Source: Takakia lepidozioides
Taxonomy: Eukaryota; Streptophyta; Takakiopsida; Takakiales; Takakiaceae
Assembly (NCBI GenBank): GCA_030704615.1
Contig: CM060732.1
Coordinates: 79,130,171 to 79,194,170 of the forward strand
DNA length: 64,000 nucleotides
Direction: 5' to 3'
The notes under the pieces are model-generated. The model saw only the letters and a list, made by a program, of their open reading frames with translations. It had not been told where the DNA came from and did no database searches. The position numbers were made by a program, and so were the translations under genes. Positions 1-11,134 of this stretch are shown in pieces (within the stretch, counting starts at the first letter, position 1; every line of letters begins with the position of its first letter).

Positions 1-1
1 T

Positions 2-271
2 GAAGACAAAGTGCATCCGCGTGTGAAGGAAATCCATGGAGAGGTTCAGAGATTGTCTGGGCAGATGAAGGAGGCTGGGTACGTGCCAGACACAGGATTT
101 GTATCGCATGATGTGAATAATGTGGAGGAGGAGATGAAGGAATTCTCTCTTTGCCACCACAGTGAGAAGCTGCCCATGCCTTTGGGGCTCATCAGCACCC
201 CTGCTGGAACTAGTCTCCACTCCACAAGATCACCAACAATTTTTGGGTTGTTCATCTCAAAGACTGGATAA
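2..271 (+). pseudogene. PPR-DYW protein, broken C-terminal end
   Basis: The frame is open from the window edge and reads like the E+/DYW end of a plant organellar RNA-editing PPR protein: a HPRVKEIHGEVQRLSGQMKE stretch, then GYVPDTGFVSHDV, then the deaminase zinc-site core CHHSEKL followed by GLISTPAGT. In intact DYW domains the next part carries the CxxC zinc ligands and ends in D-Y-W. Here the frame instead runs into unrelated residues and stops after ISKTG, so both the CxxC pair and the terminal tripeptide are absent. The HSE motif survives but the deaminase could not fold as usual. The 5' part, with the PPR array, lies outside the window. I infer a decayed gene or a 3'-damaged copy. Confidence 0.75.
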
Positions 272-1199
272 CCCAGCAATGTGAATGACAGTTTTGTTCT
301 TGAATATAATTTTGTAAAGGAGATATAGGATACTGACACCGACCACAATTCTTCGTGGCGACCATCTGCTCCAGTGCAGAACTCCTGAAGCCAAAACTTA
401 GAATCCAAATCACACCCGAATTATAAACCAGGCAGAGTGTTGCTTTTCTAACTTCCTTTCTTGTATACGTGATACATGGGTTTTATATCTTGTTTGGATT
501 GTTATATGTAGTGGTTTACTGTGGCAAAATTAGTGCCTATCATCTTTCCCCTCCACAAACACTGTCTGACCCCATCCATCTATGTCACAAATAAGTAAAC
601 TTTTGGATAGTGGAATTTTGAGTACATAAAGAGTGTTATGGATCTCACCTACTCTCCTCTTAGTGAGGGGGTCATCTGGTCAAGCTGTGGATGACTATTT
701 AGGGTCCCTTAGGATAGCCAAAATGACAGGCATGCAAAAACAACTTCCGTGAACTGTGCAGAGATGCAAAAAAAATCAATGGTAGTTGAAAGTGATGAAA
801 TCACAAATACAAAGGAGGGGAAGCAAGCCGGCCATGTGCCAGTCATGGGTCTAACAGATTTTACCTGTCAATTCACTTCTCTTTTCACTATCTGCTTAAA
901 AAGAACTCCGTTGGGATAGGAGATCACAAATACAAGCACACCCGAGAACTTTTCTCCCATCGGCAACAACTGCGTTGGAGTTCCAGGGAATTACAGCACA
1001 AGGAGAGCACAACCACACCCGTGCAGGGTGGTCATGAATATTCTGAGGTGATAATAAGCACCCATGTTTAGCACATTCTTCTCATGTACAACATCCTCTT
1101 CCTTGGGGCTCTTGTAAACTCTGTACTGGAGCAATTCAATGCATAGGTAAACAACAAGAAAGTTTCTCTCAATTTCTTTATCACCGACTTGTACAACCT
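272..1199. other. Intergenic, no gene seen
   Basis: No coding stretch with family resemblance and no clear repeat is visible. The sequence is ordinary AT-rich plant spacer. Confidence 0.5.
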
Positions 1200-1400
1200 C
1201 TGGTGCTTCCAGGTCTTGTCTTCACTTGCTCACAACCACGAAATCAGCTGGAGACTTGCGGACAACTTACAAGATATGGAGATGATCAAGCTGTCACTAG
1301 TGATCTTTTCTTTCTTTCTCAGTCGATGAGGGGCCCTCTGGATCACAATCTGCCTGGTTGGATGGGGAAACACACTCTCTGGATATTCCAGGGCATGAAT
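1200..1400 (+). pseudogene. Duplicated 5' scrap of the prolyl 4-hydroxylase gene
   Basis: Starting at 1277 the DNA reads MEMIKLSLVIF, then a stop, then codons for LPGW-MG in shifted frames. This parallels the start of the intact prolyl 4-hydroxylase at 2895 (MEMIKLLLVLGFF, then DDLPGWMGE). Only the signal-peptide region and the first residues of the mature protein are present; everything downstream is missing. It looks like a truncated tandem duplicate of the gene's 5' end. A GAG/GGA microsatellite follows at about 1409-1440. Confidence 0.6.
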
Positions 1401-1408
1401 CTTGGATA

Positions 1409-1440
1409 GAGGAAGAGGAGGAGGAGGAGGAGGAGGAGGT
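1409..1440. repeat. GGA/GAG trinucleotide microsatellite
   Basis: A run of about ten GAG/GGA units lies directly after the prolyl 4-hydroxylase scrap. Confidence 0.8.
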
Positions 1441-1649
1441 GCCAAAGCATTTTTAAATTTTTCAAAATTTCAAAATAATAAAAGTAACGTTCGCTAATAT
1501 CCAGGAACGAATGTACGATAACAGTGTGCAGTGGATGTGGATGAGATCTCTGACTGAGTCAGTTAGGTGATATACGGACACGTGTGGGTTCTTGGAAAGT
1601 GCGGTTCAGAAGAGAGTCTAGAGCGTCCCAAGAATGAGGCGTGTTCTAG

Positions 1650-2550
1650 GAAGGATTTGATGCGGGCGAAGAATGTTGCACCACAAATTGGAAGCTGCAG
1701 CTCACTGGCGGAAGCAGAGCAGATCGATGTGTGAGTAATCTTATTCCTGTGCCTGTAATTTTTTTGTTTGCTTGTAGGAGGACGGGAAGAAAGCAATTGA
1801 TTCGTGTGAAGACCGTGTTATGAAGAATAGAACTGCAGCTCACTGGCAGCAGCAGCAGCGGAACAGATGGATGTGTAAGTAACCCCCTTCTTGTGCCTTG
1901 TTAACATTCTTGTCTTTCTCGTGCTTTTCTACGCGAGGATGGGAAGAAGCATCTGAGGTGCTTGAAGAATGTTTGGATAAGAGATTGGAAACAGTCAGGA
2001 GAGCAGATCGATGTGTAGATCATGGCATTCTCGTGCTTTTTATCGTTTTTCTGTTTCTCCTGCCTCTTCCCCGACCATGAGTTGATCAAGAAGAGTAGTC
2101 AACGCACATGGTTTGGAGAGCTGCCAGATGTACAAGTCACGGCATTAGCAGATGCTTCGCCTTTTGTGGTTGTTCACTTCTTGGTTTCTTTTCCTGCCTC
2201 TTATCCGAGCAAACAGCCAGGATTCACGGTTTTGTGATTTGGATTAGGCAGGGGAGGAGTCATTTTGAAGAATGTTGCACAAACAATTGGGGCTTGCTGC
2301 TCACCAGCAGTAGATGAGAAGATCCATGTGTAAGCCATCCCATTCTTGATGTTTTTCATCTCCTTCTCTTCTTATCCTAGCTCGAGTTGCATTAAGAAGG
2401 ATACTTGATTCACACTAGAGTGAAGAGGAGCCTGATAGAAAAGTTCATACTTCGTTTGTGAGGGAAGGAAGCACTGATGTGCAAATATGAAAAAGACAGT
2501 GGAATTTGCAGCTCACTGGCAGCAGGAGAGTTGATCGATTTGTAAGTCGC
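1650..2550 (+). repeat. Degenerate repeats of a 5' leader/splice-donor module
   Basis: A module built around CTGCAGCTCACTGGC followed by GATCGATGTGTAAGTA recurs near 1695, 1833, 1990 (partial), 2297 and 2509. Four copies end in a good splice-donor-like string: GTGAGT at 1731, GTAAGT at 1875, GTAAGC at 2332 and GTAAGT at 2542. Each is followed by a pyrimidine-rich stretch. The array leads directly into the prolyl 4-hydroxylase coding exon, so the copies probably represent duplicated 5'-UTR exons that may splice alternatively to an acceptor such as the CAG near 2808. Confidence 0.55.
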
Positions 2551-2894
2551 CTCATTCTTGTGTTTGTCATCGTTCTTCTCTTATCGGTGCATGAGAAGAG
2601 TAGTTGATGTACATGATTTTGGAGAGCACACAGATGTACCAGTAGGGGAGTAGCAGATGCTACCCCCCTTGTGTGTTGTTCTTTTTCTTTTTTCTCTCCT
2701 GCCTTTTATCTGAGCAACAGCTGCGTTTGGCTGTGCTTGCTTACATAGTTTCTCTCTTATTCTGTTTTCAAGCAGCTGATGTGAGCTGGCTGTCTGTTTC
2801 CCTTGTGCAGGTTTGTTTGGCCTCTGGTCCAAAGTCACTTGGCTGCACACACCCACACTCTGCGAATAGACCCTGCATGGCAGGCCATCTAGGT

Positions 2895-3845
2895 ATGGAG
2901 ATGATAAAGCTCTTACTGGTCTTGGGATTTTTTCAATCTATGGGGATCAGGGCAGCCTCTGTAGATGATCTGCCTGGCTGGATGGGGGAAACCCACAATA
3001 TGAGGAAGGTAGGAAAAGACAAGAGCTATCAAGGGATAGAGGAGGTTGTGCATTATAATCCTTCGTCAGTGATTCAACTCTCCTGGAAACCTCGAGCCTT
3101 TCTGCACAAAGGATTCCTGACAGCTGCAGAGTGTGACCATCTAGTTGCGCTGGCAAAAGACAAGCTGGAAAAGTCGATGGTGGCAGATAACGAGTCTGGA
3201 AAAAGTGTTGCGAGTGACATTCGGACGAGCTCAGGCATGTTCCTGATGAAGGGACAAGATGAGGTTGTGGGGAGGATTGAAGATAGGATTGCTGCCTGGA
3301 CTTTCTTGCCAAAGGAGAATGGCGAGTCAATTCAAGTCCTGAAGTATGAATATGGTCAGAAGTATGAACCACACTTTGATTACTTCCATGACAAGACCAA
3401 TCAAGCCCTAGGTGGCCATCGAGTGGCAACTGTTTTAATGTACCTCTCGGATGTCATCAGGGGTGGCGAGACAGTCTTTCCTGCTTCAGAGAGCGACGGT
3501 CTTCTGAAGGATGACACATGGTCGGATTGTGGCAAGGGAGGTGTAGCTGTTAAACCTCGGAAGGGAGATGCATTGTTGTTTTTCAGCTTGCATCCTTCGG
3601 CTGTTCCAGATCAATTAAGTTTACATCAAGGATGTCCAGTTCTTGAAGGGGAAAAGTGGTCAGCCACAAAGTGGATCCACGTGTCGTCCTTTGAGAGGCC
3701 ACTGGCCAAGTCTGCGGGTTGTCAAAATGAAGATGAGAAATGCGAAGAGTGGGCGGCATATGGTGAATGCAAGAAGAACCCTGCGTACATGGTTGGTACT
3801 CCTGAATGGCCAGGAGCATGCCGGAAGGCATGCAAAACATGCTAG
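2895..3845 (+). CDS. Prolyl 4-hydroxylase with C-terminal ShKT domain
   Basis: Encodes 316 residues from the ATG at 2895; the same frame is open upstream to 2673, but the 2895 start gives a normal signal or anchor segment (residues 3-20). The enzyme class hydroxylates peptidyl proline in the ER/Golgi, using Fe(II), O2 and 2-oxoglutarate, on cell-wall extensins and arabinogalactan proteins. The catalytic core is complete: iron ligands H160 and D162 (EPHFDYF), distal H244 (SLHQGCPV) and 2-oxoglutarate lysine K254 (GEKWSATKWIH). Residues 276-316 form an ShKT-type domain with six cysteines (276, 283, 292, 309, 313, 316), as in one plant P4H subgroup. The coding region has no introns, whereas plant P4H genes are usually multi-exon, so this may be a retrogene that gained an upstream leader intron. 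The reading frame is intact. Confidence 0.9.
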   Translation: MEMIKLLLVLGFFQSMGIRAASVDDLPGWMGETHNMRKVGKDKSYQGIEEVVHYNPSSVIQLSWKPRAFLHKGFLTAAECDHLVALAKDKLEKSMVADNESGKSVASDIRTSSGMFLMKGQDEVVGRIEDRIAAWTFLPKENGESIQVLKYEYGQKYEPHFDYFHDKTNQALGGHRVATVLMYLSDVIRGGETVFPASESDGLLKDDTWSDCGKGGVAVKPRKGDALLFFSLHPSAVPDQLSLHQGCPVLEGEKWSATKWIHVSSFERPLAKSAGCQNEDEKCEEWAAYGECKKNPAYMVGTPEWPGACRKACKTC

Positions 3846-4617
3846 ATGGGGATAAACCTTTTGCCTAAGGAGATAATTCACGCTCAAAGCTGTGAGTGTT
3901 TGACAAGGGGAACCATTTCCAACTGGTGGTCTGGAACTGTGCAGACTGCACAACGTCATGAAACTGGCTTAAGCATCTCTGAAGATGGAAAACTTAGCAT
4001 GCATGCTCAGTCAACATGGCCATCCAAGTTGTGTTGTTGAAATAAATGGCTTCTGCTTAGCTAGATGCAGCGCAGATAGTTAGTTCTACCAAATAGTGGC
4101 CTTGGTAATGTAAATTTGATTAAATTTCACCTTCTTGCATCTAGAGTGCAAGCAAGTAGGAGTCTTGGTGGACCAATTGAGAATATCGTTGCAAAACCAA
4201 TGAACGAGGCCCTTGTCAGATCTTTGGCTGGCCTTGCTTTTGAGTTCTATCTTTTCTGTACCAAATGATGTATCTCTTAATTCTTTCATTCTACCATGCA
4301 CCAGTTGCTACTATCTCTCCCGTTTTGAGAGAAGAAAGTGATGTCTCTCTTAAATTTTTTGTTCAACCATGGACTAGTTGCTTGATGTTTCTCCGGTTTT
4401 CAGAGAACAGACTCTAGTCACTCTGAAATTTAAGTTCAGAGAGCACCCTCTAAGCTTAACCCTTAAACGCCCAACAGACCCTGAAGAAAGGGTGTGAAGT
4501 GTGAAGCCTAGGAGACACCATAAACTCAAGCCTTTTGAACGAACGAATGTCAGGACGAACGAAAATGTTATGCATTGTTACGACGACCTAAACCTTAAAC
4601 CTTAGAAAGGCAAGGCC
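3846..4617. other. Spacer with 3' UTR of the hydroxylase gene
   Basis: No coding stretch with family resemblance. The first few hundred bases are probably the 3' UTR of the upstream gene. Two similar short segments at about 4280-4400 (ATTCTNNCATTCTACCATG / TGTTCAACCATGGACTAG) look like a small local duplication. Confidence 0.45.
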
Positions 4618-6427
4618 TTGGAGGCATTCGTCGTTGTCGTGCACACAAGTTTGTGGGGAGTGTTGGGGTGTCGCTGGATTGCGAGGTCTGGTGGAGTCAG
4701 TGGGGCAGCAGCAATGCTGGCAACGCCCGCATGCCAGAGGCCTGCAGGAGATCGATTGATAGCGGAGGGTGACCAGGTGATAGTGTACGAGCGGCATGAC
4801 CGGATGAAGGCCGTGACTGTCACCAAGAATGCGGAGCTGCAAAATAGATTTGGGTTGTTTCCTCACAATGAGTGGATAGGAAAGCCGTTCGGATGCCGAG
4901 TGGTGGGGAAGAAGGGCAGTGGGTTTGTGTATTTGCTTGCCCCCAATCCAGAGCTATGGACGCTGGTGTTGCCGCATCGCACACAGATTCTCTATGTTGC
5001 AGACATCAGCTTTGTGGTGTCATTTCTGGAGCTCCGGCCTGGCAGCATTGTCTTGGAATCCGGCACGGGAAGTGGGTCGCTCACAACCGCGCTGGCCCGG
5101 GCCGTCGCTCCCACTGGCCATGTTCACACTTTTGATTTCCACGAGCAGCGGGCCGCAGCCGCTAGGTTTTCTCTCCGTTTCTCTCCCATTCTGATGTTTT
5201 GAACTGCATACCCAAGCAATGATATCACTGGTTCCTCCTTTTCGAAATTTTGACTGGGGACAAAATCAGCTTTACATGAAGGAGGAACACGTATGAAATA
5301 GGACATAATCCACGTATGTTTTCAAGCAACTCAATTGAGGATCTATTCACTGATTTCCATGTTTTTGGCTCAGGGAAGATTTTGAGAGGAACGGCGTGGG
5401 ACACGTAGTAACAGCGAAGGTGCGGGACATACAGGGGCAGGGATTTCCCCAGGAGTTTTCTGGCCAGGTGGATGCCGTGTTTCTTGACCTCCCACAACCA
5501 TGGCTAGCAGTTCCATCTGTAGCATCTTCGCTTCGATCTGATGGAGGTGTTTGCTCCTTCTCTCCGTGTATCGAGCAGGTCCAGCGAACCTGTGAGGCTC
5601 TCAGTGCGCCTGAATTCACTGGTATGTTGTTTGCTACTGCAATGATTCATTTTTGTAGAATAGTGTTTCTGAACTTCCTCAGACCTTGTTAGAAAAGATG
5701 TCTGAATTCAATTGTTTTTTAAAGAAATACTTCCATGTAATGATTCTTATTCAAGGAGGGAATTCAAAGAGGAGCAGATATAGGCCGCTTTCGTGCTGGG
5801 GACTTCAAAATTTTGACCTCCCAATCTTCTTCAATGCAGCAGGACATAAGCAATTTTATGCAATCGTTGAAGAGCATTGTGATATTGCTGTCCGTTAAAT
5901 GCAGTTGTGGTCTGCCCTCGGGCAGGGCAGTGACTGCCAAGGACCGTTTGATTAGTCTCATCACAGATGGAGTGATAGCCATGAACCAGAGAATAAGTGT
6001 CTTGACTTGTTTATTACTTTCTATGGTTTGCGCAGATGTTCGAACATTTGAGGTGCTCTTACGCACCTATGACGTACGCCAGGAGTTTCTCAATAAAAGC
6101 TTAGAATGGCAGATGCCATGTAAAAGTGACAGTGCCACCAAGTCCCCACCTCACAAAAGGCTTTGTTCTCAGAGGGATTCTGATCAAAACTTGGAGGTCA
6201 AGGAGCACCAGCAAGTAGCAGAGGGACAACAGGCTTTGATTGCTGATGCAGTTCCCAACTTGGCTGAAACTGTGAACATTGGGTTGAATAAACAAGTCAG
6301 TTCTGACTGCAGTAGATTACAGGCTAACGAAAGAGCTGAAAGACAAACACCCAATGTTATGGCTAAACCACATCCAGAGGCAAAAGGCCACACTGGGTAC
6401 CTTACTTTTGCCCGCCGGTCCACCTAA
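4618..6427 (+). CDS. tRNA (adenine58-N1)-methyltransferase catalytic subunit, TRM61-like, three exons
   Basis: Exons at 4618-5165, 5374-5621 and 6036-6427 join in frame across GT...AG introns of 208 and 414 bases. The start could instead be the ATG at 4714, since the family's N-terminus (DQVIVYERHDRMKAV) begins just after it. The product is the SAM-binding subunit of the Trm6-Trm61 complex that makes m1A58 in the T-loop of nuclear tRNAs. Exon 1 has the beta-barrel domain, then the SAM motif ESGTGSGS with the following LTTALA helix. Exon 2 carries the DLPQPW motif typical of the family. Exon 3 gives the helix FEVLLRTYDV and ends in GHTGYLTFARRS, the usual C-terminal motif, after a variable polar insert. 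The protein appears complete. Confidence 0.88.
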
Positions 6428-7275
6428 CTGGTGGGTGAGACAGCCAAATTGTTGGATGAATCCACCTGGATCAAAAAGACATTGCTTTCGATCCTCCACT
6501 TTTCATATAGAAGTCTTCGCATATCGGTTGCTGATCTTGATAGCTGGAGCAATGCCTGCCTGTCTTGTAAATTTGATGCATAGAGACCTCCAGAATGAAG
6601 ACCCAAGGAGGGTCAAACTTTTTGCATGTCACTGCTAATGTGGTCTGGCCACACCCCTGTGGCCCAGATTCCTTTCACCTCACCTTTTAGTTACTCTGAA
6701 CATCTTGGCAGTTCTGCACTAAGCACAGGTCAAGCAGTCCAGTCAGTATATCCTGTTTCCCTCTTGAAAGTCATTTTCAGTGGGAGTTTAGTGGTGGTTG
6801 GCAGCTGCAATGCCATGGGAGTCAAATGAGTATATCATTTACTGCCTAATGATCATCACGCCGGTCTTCTCCCTGTGCTATTCACAATTTGACTCATTTC
6901 AGGAGACCCCAATCCACAGGACTGCCAGGTGCTCACTTGCATGTCAATATAACACTCACTTGCATGGCAGTATAACAACTGATGAGCATGTGAAAATCTT
7001 CTGGTTTTCATGCATCCTACTATGGGTTTAGGAGCCCAGTTTTTTCAGGCACACCTGCAGCTTTCGTGGAGGCTCATCTCTGAACATAACACTCAAGGAC
7101 CCACTAAAGAAAACTGACAAGCAGTTTGCCTCGCCACAACCAAGAGCAATGCAGCATTCATCAAACTTCTCAAACACAGCCTCCGATACACATTCTTGTG
7201 TCTGTGATGTGGCATGATCACGGTGTTATAGTAAGGCATTCTTGGTCCAGTGTACATTACAACGTGGTTTGCAAG
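6428..7275. other. Spacer, no gene seen
   Basis: Convergent spacer between the methyltransferase (plus) and the GNAT gene (minus). It probably holds both 3' UTRs; no motif stands out. Confidence 0.45.
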
Positions 7276-7887
7276 CTAAGGGAATGTGGGAAATGCTGAA
7301 TGATTGTCAGGTAGAAGTACAGAAAGTAAGAAGTAATCTCCCAGATGGCCCTTGGAAACCATGTATCTGCGCAACAAGGCTTCCCGCTGAAAACCCGCCT
7401 TTTCTAACACTCTTCGAGATGCAATGTTTGGTTGGTGCACTAATGCCTCAATTCGTTGGACACCCAAGTCCTGGAAACCTGTAGCTAGAGCTAGTTTTAC
7501 TGCATTTGTTGTCACCCCTCTCCCCCAGTACTTTTTGGCAATTGCATACCCTAACTGTGCCCGGCAGGAATTTCCTCCATCTCCTTTTTCCAGAGTGATG
7601 GAGCCAATGGGCGTCCCGTCTACACAGATTGCCTTGAACCAGGGGTGAGGTATTGCAACAGAGGTCAAAAACTCCAAGGCCTCTTCTTGAGAGTGATAGG
7701 TGTCCCATACAAGAGTTCTGGTCACCTCGTCATCAGCAGCCCACTCCATGAAATCGGCAACATCGGCAGGAGTGAAACTGCGCAAAGTCACTTGGCAAGC
7801 ATCTATGCTGATGGAGTTGTGAACTGGGGTTGGGGACTGCAAGTATGGCAGGACCTGCCGCAAGCAAGTGCAACATATTTCAGACAA
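7276..7887 (-). CDS. GNAT-family N-acetyltransferase, RimJ/RimL-like
   Basis: A complete 203-residue frame. The N-terminal VTLRSFTPADV followed by an acidic WAADDEV segment, the central PHPWFKAICVDGTPIGSI strand pair, and the acetyl-CoA loop KKYWGRGVTT are typical of the Acetyltransf_3 group. The late motif NIASRRVLEKAGFQRE, with Asn and the Ser-x-x-Val-x-x-Lys-x-Gly-Phe pattern, completes the fold. Substrates in plant members of this group are mostly unknown, so I assign no specific reaction beyond acetyl transfer from acetyl-CoA to an amine. No signal peptide is seen. A clear paralog lies on the same strand at 45677-46267. Confidence 0.85.
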   Translation of the reverse strand: MSEICCTCLRQVLPYLQSPTPVHNSISIDACQVTLRSFTPADVADFMEWAADDEVTRTLVWDTYHSQEEALEFLTSVAIPHPWFKAICVDGTPIGSITLEKGDGGNSCRAQLGYAIAKKYWGRGVTTNAVKLALATGFQDLGVQRIEALVHQPNIASRRVLEKAGFQREALLRRYMVSKGHLGDYFLLSVLLPDNHSAFPTFP

Positions 7888-8283
7888 AATTTGCAGTACT
7901 CCTTGTTGGAGAATGGTCTGACGGTGTACAGGCAGTGGTCAGACAGCATATGAATGACATGCTAATGTTGGGATCGACAAATCAAAGCAGGTTAATGAAT
8001 CCAAGACTGCATAAAATCCTATGCATTTCTATAAAAACTTTCCCACTTTCTAGCAAACATGCCTTCAGCAATCTGCAGGGCAGCAGGTGGAGCTTAGTGA
8101 ACGCCTTCTTGGAAACACAACAGCCAGGTCCTAGACAGTTGAACTGATGTCTCCCAAACAACACTGAAATTGAAGGTGCACATCAAGACCGAATAAAAAC
8201 GCGATGTGTGCAAATAAAAGTGAGCAAATCTGCAAATCAAGGGTGTGTCAGTCGAAACTTATGTTGGGCTCCCGTAGGTCTTG
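7888..8283. other. Spacer, no gene seen
   Basis: Lies between two minus-strand genes. It may hold the 5' leader of the GNAT gene and downstream exon or 3' UTR sequence of the trihelix gene; no coding motif was recognised. Confidence 0.4.
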
Positions 8284-9306
8284 CTATGAGTTTATGACAT
8301 TTACCTTCATCACAAGACCACCAATTTCATTGGCCATCATCTTCATGGCTCCAGTCATCTCCTTCAGCTGGTCAGCTTGCTTCTGATCACGATTTTTCTC
8401 GTACTCGAGACGCACTCTTTCTTGAGAAATTGCTCGTTCGAGATGGCTGGACATCTTCTCTCTGAACACAATCTCGCTTCGCTCCTGCTTGTCAAGGATG
8501 TTGACCACCTCCTGGTTGGAGGTTGAAATCATCTTGCGCTTCCTGCCACTCGAAACTGGGACTCTGTCACCATCACTATTCTTGCTCTGCCCAAGAATTT
8601 TCTGACCCGCAGAAGGTGAGCCATTTCCGTCATCAAGCATGAGAACTGTTGGAGTAAATGTAGGCGTAGTTGGACCATTTGCAGGAGGCCCATGATACCC
8701 TGGAGCTTCATCCAGCCCTTGAGGCTGCATCTCCAAGGGCAAGGCGTCACCCATGTCCATCCCTTCACCATGAATCAAACGCACCCCATACCATGAGTTT
8801 AGAGCGTCATACACTGTTCTTGAGAAGTCAACAGGCAGCTTCAACTCACGACGTTGGTCCCTGTCAAGAAGCCAGTAATTGGCAGTTTCAGACGAATTCC
8901 CATATTGCTTTAACTTCTTGAACTCACGTGTTAGAACGTCCCACCTGCCCATTACCATCTTCCGATGTCTCTGTCTGAAACCACAAACCTCATTGAGGTG
9001 CTTGGCAATCTCCTCCCAGGCCGCCTTCCCCTTTTTGGAATGCTCTTGATTAGGGGACTTGGATGTTTTCTTCTCCCATTCCAATCGCTTCTGCTCTATC
9101 AATACCATAGTCTCAGAAAGCTCCCAGTTCTGAGTTCTAGCTCTGCTTGGACCTCCCCTGCCTGCAACACCTCTGCCTCCTCTCTCAGGCACAGCCAGCA
9201 TTGGAATGTGGGCTTCAATGACACCAGCAGACTCGCCCACATTGACACAGTCATAACTGTCCGCAGAACCACTTCCTGTCCCTTTGCAGTCTGAAAGTGA
9301 AGCCAT
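8284..9306 (-). CDS. Trihelix/MYB-SANT-like DNA-binding protein
   Basis: A 340-residue frame. Residues about 60-145 form a trihelix-type domain: a first helix NWELSETMVLIEQKRLEWE, then AAWEEIAKHLNEVCG, then RQRHRKMVMGRWDVLTREFKKLKQY, with the regularly spaced Trp residues of this fold. A Gly-rich basic stretch precedes the domain, and a long charged C-terminal helix with RLEYEKNRDQKQADQLKEM suggests a coiled coil for dimerisation. The GRKRKM stretch is a possible nuclear localisation signal. The likely role is a nuclear transcription regulator. The final codons contain ATGAAG followed by GTAAAT near 8303-8309, a possible splice donor, so the true C-terminus may lie in an exon not recognised here. 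Confidence 0.7.
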   Translation of the reverse strand: MASLSDCKGTGSGSADSYDCVNVGESAGVIEAHIPMLAVPERGGRGVAGRGGPSRARTQNWELSETMVLIEQKRLEWEKKTSKSPNQEHSKKGKAAWEEIAKHLNEVCGFRQRHRKMVMGRWDVLTREFKKLKQYGNSSETANYWLLDRDQRRELKLPVDFSRTVYDALNSWYGVRLIHGEGMDMGDALPLEMQPQGLDEAPGYHGPPANGPTTPTFTPTVLMLDDGNGSPSAGQKILGQSKNSDGDRVPVSSGRKRKMISTSNQEVVNILDKQERSEIVFREKMSSHLERAISQERVRLEYEKNRDQKQADQLKEMTGAMKMMANEIGGLVMKVNVINS

Positions 9307-11134
9307 GTCCCCTGCTGCTATACATCAAGAGACACCCAAACAGCGAGTCAGTTACCTTCACAGCTGGAGAAGTTGGGTAAGGACGGAAACAGAGGCTGAA
9401 CGAGGAGGAGCGGGGGCGGGGCTTGTACATGTAACCACGATGCGACCAAACTCAAAGCAGGCACCTAATTCAGTTCGGAATCTGAAAAGAAGGGATAGAG
9501 TGAGAGGAAGAGGAAGGAAGCAGGCTCTACAGGGTTGTAGCTGTCCCATCGCTACGAATGTGGCACAAATCCGAAGGCTCTGGACATTGTGGGATGCTCA
9601 CAAAACTGCGAGAGGACGGTAGGTGGACCACTGGAACCCTAATTGTTTTATAACAACTTAACCCTCTTCAAATGGTCGCTGGTTCACTTTTAACCACCCA
9701 TCTCTCACTGTGGTTAACTCTGATCTGAAAGGTCCCTGAAACAAAACTTTTTATTTTTTTTATTTTTTTTCAATTTGCAACCCAGTGGCAAGAAAAGAAA
9801 AGAAAAAAAAGTGGCAAGGCTGATATAATTTTGAGTTACTCCAAGCCTTGCCGGCCAGATTATTTAAATTTATTCATTTTATATTTCTTAACAGACCCGC
9901 AAGAAAATACGCTGACCCCAAATTTGCCAAAATCACTGGGTTGGGGGTGCCCCCTAGCTAATCCTGGTTAGGCCAAAAGGAAGGTGCACCCGGGGATGGA
10001 GCAATTTACTTATATAAGTCTAGGGGTCCTCTCACCCTTCCGTTGATTGTGGTTGTATGAGAAATCCTTGGTAGTGGAGATCTCGTCCATCAAAACCCAA
10101 CCGATTTCACCAGAAAAAAGAAGGAAATTTCCTCACATCATACTCCACCACCATTCCATTCACTGTTGCAATTTTCCAAATTCAAGATTCATCATGTAAC
10201 AAGTTGCTGCCCATTCTGAACTCACCTTCCAGAATTCCATGCGCTCCCAAATGGCACTACAAAAGAGCCACAAGCAAACAAACACCAAGTGGGAAGCTGG
10301 TGGGTTATCTGCTGAAGAAAGTGATTCCAAAACATGTTTGGAAAGAACATGAAAAAAACTGCAGAGATTATTTTTGTTCTCCACTAAATTGTCCGACTTT
10401 CCTAACTTATGCGGTGGAAAAATCTGGAATTTCTTAAGCTAACTTATCATACGTCTCACCTTCTACATGGATCTTAAGTTTTTGATGTTTCGGAAAGTGG
10501 TGTTCCTTTTTGTGGCTGGAGGTTCCATTTTTCACAATTTTACAAACATATACTTGGGAGACTAAGAGTTTTAAATTGTGTGACGAGGTAGATTCATCTT
10601 CTCACTTTATGCTACTTAAGTGACTGTTGGGAGAAAATGGAGGTGGTTAGGTGGTATACTTGCAGGTAGCTATTATGAGTGTTGTCTTTTGTTAACAACT
10701 AGATTAGTTTAGGAGCAGCCTTGGATGTCATAATACCTAGATGGAATTTGGGGACAGTGCCATGTGGCTGAGCTGCTAGGGCTTGATGATCATATTAAAC
10801 CGGGGGGCTATGGGGGCGGTGTTTTTTTTAAGTGTTAACCTATGTACAGTGGGCAGTGGATGAATGTGCTTGATTTGGTGTACAAAGTATGACGTTTCAT
10901 ATTCGCCAGGAAGATCCTATGACAGAATCCAAAGTCCTCTGCAAGTTGTCCTAGCTACTTGGCTACCAAGTTTTGTTGAGTTACATCACCCTTACTTGCT
11001 CAATACCCAAGAAGATGAGGAATGCTGGTGGGAGCAAGAATATTGGTGGAAACGTTTGGCACGATTTTTGTTAACTTGAATGAAATATTCTGCAGACAGT
11101 ACGGCAAAGAGAGGGATATATGGAGGTATAGGGA
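9307..11134. other. Spacer with A/T runs, no gene seen
   Basis: The first 300 bases are probably the 5' leader and promoter of the trihelix gene. A/T and GAAAA runs lie at about 9748-9818. Short frames at 10.2-10.4 and 10.86-11.08 kb have no recognisable family. The last few hundred bases may be eroded internal sequence of the gypsy remnant that follows. Confidence 0.4.

Noticed and set aside
8284-9306. Trihelix gene as a transposase-associated SANT protein
   Set aside because: No harbinger-type transposase or terminal repeats are nearby, and the frame is intact; host gene is the simpler reading, though not proven.
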